6,509 nt of DNA from Candidatus Melainabacteria bacterium (lineage in GTDB: Bacteria; Actinomycetota; Actinomycetes; Mycobacteriales; Pseudonocardiaceae). The notes beneath the pieces were generated by a model, which was given only the letters and a program-made list of their open reading frames with translations, did not search any database and had not been told where the DNA came from. Made by a program: the position numbers and the translations under genes. Each line of letters opens with the position of its first letter. The first letter of the stretch is position 1. The DNA lies in NCBI GenBank assembly GCA_903970565.1, contig CAJCJE010000073.1, positions 1 to 6,509 of the forward strand. Reading direction: 5' to 3'. Of the stretch, positions 1-5,293 are shown piece after piece.

Positions 1-1496
<1,496 letters not shown>

Positions 1497-1503
1497 CCGC
1501 GTC

Positions 1504-1522
1504 CCTCCCAGGGTCTGGGAGG
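1504..1522 (-). promoter_or_regulatory. Anti-Shine-Dalgarno hairpin, expression platform of the SAH riboswitch
   Basis: On the minus strand CCUCCCAG (1522-1515) pairs with CUGGGAGG (1511-1504) around a three-base loop, a perfect 8-bp stem. Its 3' arm contains most of the metH Shine-Dalgarno GGGAGGGA. Its first three bases (1522-1520) are also the last three of the riboswitch pseudoknot strand GCGCCU. The two structures therefore compete. With SAH bound, the pseudoknot removes three pairs from the hairpin and should free the ribosome binding site; without SAH the hairpin can close. The pairings are visible; the switching is inferred from how this riboswitch class works. Confidence 0.75.
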
Positions 1523-1589
1523 CGCCCTTGCGGTGAAGAACTGGGCCGAGCGTGGCGGACTTTCCAGCCCGTTGCAGCGCCTCTCGACC
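1520..1589 (-). ncRNA. SAH riboswitch aptamer in the metH leader
   Basis: Read on the minus strand, the segments match the known SAH aptamer order. P1 is GGUCGAG (1589-1583) with CUCGGCC (1550-1544), 7 pairs including one G-U. Next comes AGGCGC (1582-1577), then UGCAA (1576-1572). A hairpin follows, CGGGC (1571-1567) with GUCCG (1560-1556) around UGGAAA. CCACG (1555-1551) comes next, and after P1 closes an A-rich linker leads to GCGCCU (1525-1520). This last segment pairs perfectly with AGGCGC to make the H-type pseudoknot. From memory, the Ralstonia SAH riboswitch has the same seven-part arrangement, with UGCAA kept and CCAGG where this one has CCACG. Such elements precede ahcY, metH or metF and turn expression on when SAH is bound. 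I am confident of the class; ligand binding is inferred. Confidence 0.9.
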
Positions 1590-1599
1590 TCCGTCATTG

Positions 1600-1605
1600 A
1601 ATATA
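1600..1605 (-). promoter_or_regulatory. Probable metH -10 box
   Basis: TATATT on the minus strand (1605-1600) lies 11 nt before the first base of riboswitch stem P1. Transcription starting about 7 nt downstream, near 1592-1594, would begin the RNA almost exactly at the aptamer. No good -35 hexamer is seen at 17-18 nt, which is common for actinobacterial promoters. Confidence 0.55.
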
Positions 1606-1745
1606 CCGCAGCCGCTCCGCCCACTGGGAACGCTTCAAGCGGCTCTCGACCGGGCCTTGACCCGCTCCGCTCGAATTCGCTTACGGCACAGCGAGATCTG
1701 CCTGATCAGCACGGTGGGCATCCCGGCCCGATGATCGATTGACCG

Positions 1746-1758
1746 TCCATATTATGGA
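1746..1758. promoter_or_regulatory. AT-rich 13-bp palindrome, candidate operator
   Basis: TCCATATTATGGA is a perfect inverted repeat with 6-bp arms around one central base, standing out in GC-rich surroundings. TTGACC, a possible -35 box on the plus strand, lies directly before it (1739-1744). The minus strand reads CATAAT inside it, a -10-like hexamer. It could be a regulator site or a promoter core; the protein that would bind it is unknown. Confidence 0.35.
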
Positions 1759-1839
1759 ATCTTCCTCGCGTTTCAGCGGCTGGGTCCGCGTTCTCGCGCT
1801 GGCCGCAATGGGCCCGGCGAGAATGAATGTGCCGGCGGG

Positions 1840-1858
1840 CCGTTCGGGCGCCGAACGG
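1840..1858. repeat. 19-bp inverted repeat upstream of the MerR-family gene
   Basis: CCGTTCGG (1840-1847) and CCGAACGG (1851-1858) are perfect 8-bp arms around GCG. The repeat ends 5 bp before the possible -35 box at 1864. It may be the operator through which the MerR protein or its neighbour controls this promoter. It could also fold into a hairpin in any RNA reading through. No T-run follows, so an intrinsic terminator is unlikely. Confidence 0.45.
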
Positions 1859-1863
1859 ATGAG

Positions 1864-1895
1864 TTGGAGCGGGGGCCGGCGCGAGCGATTAGGCT
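1864..1895 (+). promoter_or_regulatory. Promoter of the MerR-family gene, probably giving a leaderless mRNA
   Basis: TAGGCT at 1890-1895 fits the actinobacterial TANNNT -10 pattern and sits exactly 7 nt before the ATG at 1903, placing the transcript start at or next to the start codon. TTGGAG at 1864-1869 is a possible -35, with a spacer of 20 bp. That is longer than usual but is the length seen at MerR-controlled promoters, so self-regulation is possible. Confidence 0.5.
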
Positions 1896-1902
1896 CGGCG
1901 CC

Positions 1903-2355
1903 ATGACGGATGTCGCCGAGCCGGCGATGCGTACGGCACCGACTCCGAGGTCGAATACGGGACTGAGCATCGGACAGGTGGCCGAACGCACCGAACTGAG
2001 CGTGCATGCGCTGCGGTTCTACGAACGCGAGGGCCTGATGACCAGTCCGGTCGGCCGGGACGCCGCTGGTCGCCGGGTGTACACCGAGGACGACGTCCAA
2101 TGGCTCACCATCTGCAACCGACTGCGCGCTTCCGGTATGCCGCTCACCGCGATCCGGCAGTACGCCGAACTGGTCGGGCAGGGCCCCGGCAACGAACCGG
2201 CCCGGCTGGCCCTGCTGCGCGAACACCAGGACCGCGTCGCCACCCGGATTCACGAACTGACCGACTGCTACGACCTGATCAGTGACAAGGTCCGGGTCTA
2301 CTCCGAACACCTCGCCAACGGTGATGCCGACCGGCTGTGGAACCCCCACCGCTGA
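1903..2355 (+). CDS. MerR-family transcriptional regulator
   Basis: A 150-residue DNA-binding regulator. Residues ~21-45 form the winged helix-turn-helix opening (LSIGQVAERTELSVHALRFY then EREGL), followed by the wing with the typical RRVYTEDD (57-64). Residues ~80-91 and a long helix at ~97-138 should form the antiparallel coiled-coil dimer interface. There is no C-terminal sensor domain and no metal-binding cysteine cluster, so it is a short MerR protein of the AdhR/NmlR-like kind rather than a mercury or copper sensor. The only cysteines are C71 and C122. C71 lies two residues before the position aligning with the reactive cysteine of AdhR, so a thiol-sensing role is possible but not shown. 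The ATG at 1903 is preferred over an in-frame TTG at 1864 because the TTG falls in the promoter. No Shine-Dalgarno is seen. The TetR gene follows after 48 nt. Confidence 0.9.
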   Translation: MTDVAEPAMRTAPTPRSNTGLSIGQVAERTELSVHALRFYEREGLMTSPVGRDAAGRRVYTEDDVQWLTICNRLRASGMPLTAIRQYAELVGQGPGNEPARLALLREHQDRVATRIHELTDCYDLISDKVRVYSEHLANGDADRLWNPHR

Positions 2356-2390
2356 TTCCCGGCAAAGTAGTCGGCGTCTACATTCCATGC

Positions 2391-2396
2391 TAGCTT
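2391..2396 (+). promoter_or_regulatory. Candidate -10 box of a leaderless TetR-family gene
   Basis: TAGCTT lies exactly 7 nt before the GTG at 2404, the spacing expected for a leaderless actinobacterial transcript. The bases between are pyrimidine-rich with no Shine-Dalgarno. A small inverted repeat, GTAG (2367-2370) and CTAC (2378-2381), lies where a -35 region or TetR operator could be, but it is too short to rely on. Confidence 0.45.
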
Positions 2397-2403
2397 CGGC
2401 CCC

Positions 2404-3033
2404 GTGATCGCGTCGGCCGCGCCCTATCACCACGGCAATCTGCGAGCCGCGCTGCTCGCCGTCGCCGAGCGCAAGCTGGAGTCCTCCGGGGTGTCCGGGC
2501 TGTCGCTGCGCGAGGTGGCCAGGGAGGTCGGGGTCAGCCACGGCGCCCCGCGCCAGCACTTCCCGGACAAACAGGCCCTGCTCGACGCCCTGGCCGTCGA
2601 CGGCCTGCGGCGACTCGGTGAGCGGCTGGACGCCGCACTCGGCAGCGCAACCGGTGACTTCGCGCGGCGGCTGCTCACCTTCGCCAGGATCTACGTGGAC
2701 TTCGCGACCGGTCATCCGGCCCTGATCGAGCTGATGTTCGCCAGGAAGTACCGCTCGGACGAACCCGCGCTGCTGGCGGCCAACGACGCGGCGTTCGCCG
2801 CGCCGACCGCGCTGATCGCCGACGCGCAGGCCACCGGTGAGATCGACGGCCGCGATGATCCGGACCGGGTCGCGATGGCCGTACTGGCCACGTTGCAGGG
2901 CCTCGCCGCGCTGGTGACCAGCGGCATGATCGGCAACCGACCGGTGGACGCGGTGATCGACGGCACCATCCAGACCCTGCTGGATGGCCTGCTCCGGCCC
3001 GGCTCGTCGGATTCGGTAGGGCAGGTCGGCTGA
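2404..3033 (+). CDS. TetR-family transcriptional regulator (WHG-type C-terminal domain)
   Basis: A 209-residue repressor-type protein. The N-terminus carries the YHHGNLR motif (8-14) typical of TetR proteins with a WHG-type ligand domain. Residues ~14-60 form the DNA-binding domain: LRAALLAVAERKLESSG, then the helix-turn-helix SLREVAREVGVSHGAPRQHF, then PDKQALLDALA. Residues ~75-200 form the helical effector and dimer domain, with ARIYVDFATGHPALIELMF at its start. The ligand cannot be named from sequence. The start is a GTG directly followed by the conserved N-terminal motif. It has no Shine-Dalgarno but does have a TANNNT box 7 nt upstream. The hydrolase gene begins 16 nt after the stop, so the two may share transcripts, and the hydrolase is a natural candidate target. 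The flanking MerR gene points the same way. Confidence 0.92.
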   Translation: MIASAAPYHHGNLRAALLAVAERKLESSGVSGLSLREVAREVGVSHGAPRQHFPDKQALLDALAVDGLRRLGERLDAALGSATGDFARRLLTFARIYVDFATGHPALIELMFARKYRSDEPALLAANDAAFAAPTALIADAQATGEIDGRDDPDRVAMAVLATLQGLAALVTSGMIGNRPVDAVIDGTIQTLLDGLLRPGSSDSVGQVG

Positions 3034-3037
3034 CCGG

Positions 3038-3043
3038 TACGGT
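3038..3043 (+). promoter_or_regulatory. Possible -10 box just before the hydrolase gene
   Basis: TACGGT lies 6 nt before the ATG at 3050. It fits TANNNT, but no -35 is visible. The 16-nt gap after the TetR gene also allows co-transcription, so this box is less certain than those of the two upstream genes. Confidence 0.3.
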
Positions 3044-3049
3044 GGGCGG

Positions 3050-3661
3050 ATGACCGCCAGGGTGGAGAAAATCGTCACGTCCGGCACGTTCCACCTCGAC
3101 GGTGGCGCCTGGGAGGTCGACAACAACGTCTGGCTGATCGGCGACGACGAGCAGGTACTGGTGATCGACGCGGCGCACGACGTCGAGGCCATCGCCACCG
3201 CCGTCGGTGACCGGCGGCTGGTCGCGATCGTCTGCACCCACGCGCACGACGATCACGTGAACGCCGCGCCCGCCCTCGCCGACCGCACCGGCGCGCCGAT
3301 TCTGCTGCACCCGGCGGACCTCGTGCTCTGGCAGCTCACCCACCCCGACCGTCGGCCGGACGGCGAACTCGCCGACGGCCAGCGGCTGTCCGTCGCCGGC
3401 ACCGAACTCCAGGTGCGGCACACGCCCGGCCACGCGCCGGGCGCGGTCTGCCTGTACGTGCCGAGCCTCGGGGTGGTGTTCAGCGGTGACACCCTGTTCG
3501 CCGGCGGCCCCGGCGCGACCGGCCGCTCCTACAGCGACTTCGACACCATCGTCGACTCGATCAGGACCGGTTTGCTGACCCTGCCTCCGGAGACCGTCGT
3601 ACACACCGGCCACGGCGAGGACACCACAATCGCCACGGAGGTCCCGAACGTCGCAGGCTGA
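3050..3661 (+). CDS. Metallo-beta-lactamase-fold hydrolase (glyoxalase II-like)
   Basis: A 203-residue cytoplasmic enzyme with the full set of metal ligands of the glyoxalase II branch: H64, H66, D68 and H69 in THAHDDH, H128 in HTPGHAPG, D147 in FSGDTLF and H188 in TGHGEDT. Two metal ions are expected, probably acting on a thioester. The patterns GTFHLDGGAWEVDNNVWL near the start and GGPGATGRSYSD (152-163) resemble actinobacterial proteins encoded next to S-(hydroxymethyl)mycothiol dehydrogenase, for example Rv2260 beside mscR in Mycobacterium tuberculosis. From that I infer hydrolysis of S-formyl- or another acyl-mycothiol. No such dehydrogenase is in this window, so the substrate is unproven. 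There is no signal peptide and the length is normal. The start is fixed by the 16-nt gap after the TetR gene; no clear Shine-Dalgarno is seen. The stop abuts the stop of the convergent LacI-type gene. Confidence 0.92.
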   Translation: MTARVEKIVTSGTFHLDGGAWEVDNNVWLIGDDEQVLVIDAAHDVEAIATAVGDRRLVAIVCTHAHDDHVNAAPALADRTGAPILLHPADLVLWQLTHPDRRPDGELADGQRLSVAGTELQVRHTPGHAPGAVCLYVPSLGVVFSGDTLFAGGPGATGRSYSDFDTIVDSIRTGLLTLPPETVVHTGHGEDTTIATEVPNVAG

Positions 3662-3685
3662 TCAGGCCGAAACTCGGATGATCAG
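3658..3685. terminator. Candidate bidirectional hairpin over two convergent stop codons
   Basis: CTGATCA (3658-3664) pairs with TGATCAG (3679-3685) for 7 bp. Inside, CCGA (3667-3670) pairs with TCGG (3674-3677) around AAC, with a small internal loop between. Both genes end inside the TGATCA at 3659-3664, so no spacer exists for a separate terminator. No T-run follows on either side, so termination efficiency is uncertain. Confidence 0.4.
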
Positions 3686-4771
3686 TTCGGTGGGCAGTAC
3701 GACCGTCGGTTCGATCGGTGTGCCGGCGACCAGGCACAGCAGCTGTCTGGCCATCTGCCGGCCGATCTCGGTGATCGGCTGACGGACCGTGGTCAGTGGG
3801 GGATCGGTGTAGGCGGCCAGCGCGATGTTGTCGAAGCCGATCACGGCGACATCGTCGGGCACCCGGCGACCCGCCTGCCGCAGCGCCTGGAGCGCACCGT
3901 CGGCCATCAGGTCGGAGGCGACGAACACCGCGTCGAGTTCGGGGTCGTCCTCAAGCAGTTGACGCATCGCCGCCGCCCCGGAGTCGACGGTGAAGTCGCC
4001 GACCGCCACGATCGATCTTCTGGACAGCCCGCGCAGCGCCTCCCGATAGCCGGTCAGCCGGTCGATGCCGCCGATCATGTCCTGCGGGCCGGCGATGGTG
4101 GCGATCCTGGTCCGGCCGGCGGCCAGCAGATGACCGACCGCGGCTGCGGCGCCGCCGACGTTGTCGACCCCGACATAGGGCACCGAGGTCGGCCCGAGCG
4201 ATCGCTCGTTGCACACCACCGGAATGCCGATCCTGGTCAACGCGGCCGGCAGCGGGTCGGCGCCGTGCAGCGAGGCGAGCATGACGCCGTCAACGTGGTG
4301 CTCGGCGATGGACCGCTCGATCCGGGCGTGACTGGCGGGCGATCCGGCCAACAGCAGGACGAGCTGCTTGTCCGCAGCTTCGAGTTCCTGGCTGACGCCG
4401 TGGATGACGCCGGGGAAGAACGGGTCGTCGGAGAAGACCCTGGTCGTCGGTTCGGGCAGGACCAGCGCGATGAGGTCGGTCCGCCGGGTGACCAGTGTCC
4501 TGGCCGCGTGATTGGGCACGTAGCCGAGTTCGGCGATGGCCCGCTTCACGGATTCCTGGCTGGCGGTGGTCACCGGCAGCCCGTTGACCACCCTGGACAC
4601 CGTCGCCCTGGACACCCCGGCCCGCGCGGCAACGCTCTCCAGCGTCGGCCGTCGAGACCCGTTCGCGGCCCACTGCATGGTCCCCGCCGTTTCGCCGGCC
4701 GTCATCGCGCCGGGTCCGACCGGACCCGTGTGCGGATTGCCCGTGCCGTCCGTTGTCTGTTGCCGGTTCAC
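3662..4771 (-). CDS. LacI-family transcriptional repressor, probably of the glucanase gene
   Basis: A 369-residue sugar-responsive repressor. The helix-turn-helix is at ~42-64 (PTLESVAARAGVSRATVSRV then VNG), followed by the conserved AIAELGYVPNHAARTL with the hinge helix at ~84-97. The periplasmic-binding-protein-like effector domain fills ~98-369, with VIGFDNIALAAYTDPPLTTV near the end. The GTG at 4771-4769 has GGAG 5 nt upstream. It leaves a low-complexity N-terminal extension of ~40 residues; an ATG at 4678-4676, after GGGGA, would give 338 residues, nearer the family norm. Divergent to it lies a secreted beta-1,3-glucanase, and two operators with the AGCGCT core seen at CebR/CelR sites lie between. 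It therefore probably represses the glucanase and itself, released by a beta-glucan oligosaccharide. The inducer is inferred from context only. Confidence 0.93.
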   Translation of the reverse strand: MNRQQTTDGTGNPHTGPVGPGAMTAGETAGTMQWAANGSRRPTLESVAARAGVSRATVSRVVNGLPVTTASQESVKRAIAELGYVPNHAARTLVTRRTDLIALVLPEPTTRVFSDDPFFPGVIHGVSQELEAADKQLVLLLAGSPASHARIERSIAEHHVDGVMLASLHGADPLPAALTRIGIPVVCNERSLGPTSVPYVGVDNVGGAAAAVGHLLAAGRTRIATIAGPQDMIGGIDRLTGYREALRGLSRRSIVAVGDFTVDSGAAAMRQLLEDDPELDAVFVASDLMADGALQALRQAGRRVPDDVAVIGFDNIALAAYTDPPLTTVRQPITEIGRQMARQLLCLVAGTPIEPTVVLPTELIIRVSA

Positions 4772-4815
4772 CAGGTCTCCGTCCCCTTGTCTCTCGTCAT
4801 CATCATCGTCCGATT

Positions 4816-4829
4816 TGGGAGCGCTCTTA
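4816..4829. promoter_or_regulatory. LacI-type operator O1
   Basis: TGGGAGCGCTCTTA has a perfect 8-bp core, GAGCGCTC. Its left half equals that of the CebR/CelR box TGGGAGCGCTCCCA known from actinobacterial cellulose regulons. It lies 45 bp before the repressor GTG and just downstream of a possible minus-strand -10 box, TAGGCT (4843-4838), where it would block repressor transcription. Self-regulation is inferred. Confidence 0.7.
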
Positions 4830-4837
4830 ACGAAAGA

Positions 4838-4843
4838 AGCCTA
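4838..4843 (-). promoter_or_regulatory. Possible -10 box of the repressor gene
   Basis: TAGGCT on the minus strand fits TANNNT. A start about 7 nt downstream would fall at the edge of operator O1 and give a leader of ~60 nt before the GTG. No clear -35 is seen at the right distance; a TTGACG lies 29 nt upstream, too far to pair with it. Confidence 0.35.
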
Positions 4844-4889
4844 ATTTGGCGTTTCGAAATGGAACTGTTAACCGTCAATCGCTCGGATG

Positions 4890-4968
4890 TTGGTTGCTGG
4901 GAGCTTCAGTGGGCACCCCCGGCCTTGACAGCTATTTGTGGCCCACACCACTCTTGGTTGCTGAGAGC
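4890..4968. repeat. 15-bp imperfect direct repeat in the glucanase control region
   Basis: TTGGTTGCTGGGAGC (4890-4904) and TTGGTTGCTGAGAGC (4954-4968) differ at one base and start 64 bp apart. The second runs into operator O2. The first continues into CTTCAG and lacks the right operator half, so it looks like a duplicated site that decayed or a half-site for weak binding. Confidence 0.6.
4925..4954 (+). promoter_or_regulatory. Probable promoter of the leader ORF and glucanase transcript
   Basis: TTGACA (4925-4930) is a perfect -35 consensus, rare in such GC-rich DNA. The best -10 at 18 bp is CACTCT (4949-4954), matching TANNNT only in part. Transcription would start near 4961, at the left edge of operator O2, so a bound repressor would block initiation. 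The leader before the glucanase would then be about 330 nt. Confidence 0.5.
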
Positions 4969-4975
4969 GCTCTTA
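4962..4975. promoter_or_regulatory. LacI-type operator O2
   Basis: TGAGAGCGCTCTTA is flanked by C and G that extend it to a 16-bp palindrome with a single mismatched pair. It shares the core GAGCGCTC and the right half CTCTTA with O1. It lies over the predicted start of the glucanase transcript. The centres of O1 and O2 are 146 bp apart, close to 14 helical turns, which would allow both to be held in one loop. Confidence 0.72.
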
Positions 4976-5070
4976 GTCAATCCAGGCGGCCGATTCAGGC
5001 GACCGGACCAGGAGCCACCTCGCCCGCACCGATGCCGGACACCGTCGTCCCGGCTAGCAAGGGAGAAGTC

Positions 5071-5175
5071 ATGGCTGTTTCCCTGCCGCTGTTGGCTCTG
5101 CGCCGACCCGCGTCGGTGTCGCTGCCCGTCATCCGGGCCCTCGTTGTCCGTCCGCTCAGAGCCGGGCGGCTCTGA
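5071..5175 (+). CDS. 34-residue leader ORF upstream of the glucanase gene
   Basis: The ATG at 5071 is preceded by AGGGAGAAG, a strong Shine-Dalgarno at good spacing, better than at most genes in the window. The frame encodes 34 residues and ends in TGA at 5173-5175. The peptide has six arginines, no acidic residues, no lysine and no cysteine. It looks internally duplicated: SLPLLALRRP (4-13) is followed by SLPVIRALVVRP. No known family is recognised. Third positions are mostly G or C. It lies in the predicted 5' leader of the glucanase mRNA, 118 nt before that gene, and its stop codon closes a perfect hairpin, so a leader-peptide role in expression is possible. A chance ORF cannot be excluded. 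Confidence 0.5.
   Translation: MAVSLPLLALRRPASVSLPVIRALVVRPLRAGRL
5156..5175 (+). other. Perfect hairpin ending on the leader ORF stop codon
   Basis: TCAGAGCC (5156-5163) pairs with GGCTCTGA (5168-5175) around GGGC, an 8-bp stem without mismatch. The last three bases are the TGA of the 34-codon ORF, so a ribosome reaching the stop must open the stem. No T-run follows, so it is not a classical intrinsic terminator. Confidence 0.6.
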
Positions 5176-5185
5176 CTTCGTCACC

Positions 5186-5213
5186 GGCCCGACCACATGG
5201 TCGGTGGCCCGAC
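5186..5213 (+). repeat. Second leader hairpin within a short direct repeat
   Basis: CCGACC (5189-5194) pairs with GGTCGG (5199-5204) around ACAT. GGCCCGAC occurs at 5186-5193 and again at 5206-5213, and CACCG (5182-5186) can pair with CGGTG (5202-5206) as an alternative stem. With the hairpin at 5156-5175 this gives the glucanase leader two adjacent folded elements. Confidence 0.45.
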
Positions 5214-5251
5214 AACCGCATCTGTCCACCTGAACCGGAACCCGGCCTCTC

Positions 5252-5268
5252 CTCGGAGGTCTCGGAGG
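5252..5268 (+). repeat. Tandem CTCGGAGG repeat before the glucanase ribosome binding site
   Basis: CTCGGAGG occurs at 5252-5259 and 5261-5268. Both copies contain GGAGG but lie 25 nt or more before the ATG, too far to serve as the Shine-Dalgarno. The real site is AAGGGAAG at 5280-5287. The copies may act as decoy anti-SD pairing sites or be incidental. Confidence 0.35.
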
Positions 5269-5293
5269 ACCGTAGAAGCAAGGGAAGCCAGTA

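Larger units (their letters stand above)
1606..1863. other. Non-coding stretch between the metH promoter and the MerR gene promoter
   Basis: No convincing gene is seen here on either strand: the open frames lack ribosome binding sites and overlap other elements. The stretch holds a partial copy of the riboswitch 5' half (1634-1651), a 9-bp direct repeat CCGCTCCGC (1612-1620 and 1662-1670), an AT-rich palindrome (1746-1758) and a 19-bp inverted repeat (1840-1858). It separates two divergent genes, so it probably carries upstream control sites for one or both. Confidence 0.6.

Noticed and set aside
1497..1740. Cobalamin riboswitch upstream of metH
   Set aside because: No GCCACTG-type B12 box or matching large fold was found, and the SAH aptamer accounts for the leader.
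1864..1902. TTG start for the MerR-family gene
   Set aside because: It would add 13 residues encoded within the -35/-10 region, outside the family's normal N-terminus, and has no better ribosome site than the ATG.
1681..3237. Long minus-strand open frame (518 codons) across the MerR, TetR and hydrolase genes
   Set aside because: It overlaps three recognisable genes on the other strand, resembles no family and lacks a ribosome site.
4846..5175. 109-codon frame including the leader ORF from an upstream TTG
   Set aside because: Its first two thirds cross the promoter and operator O2 and have no ribosome site; only the part from the ATG at 5071 is supported.
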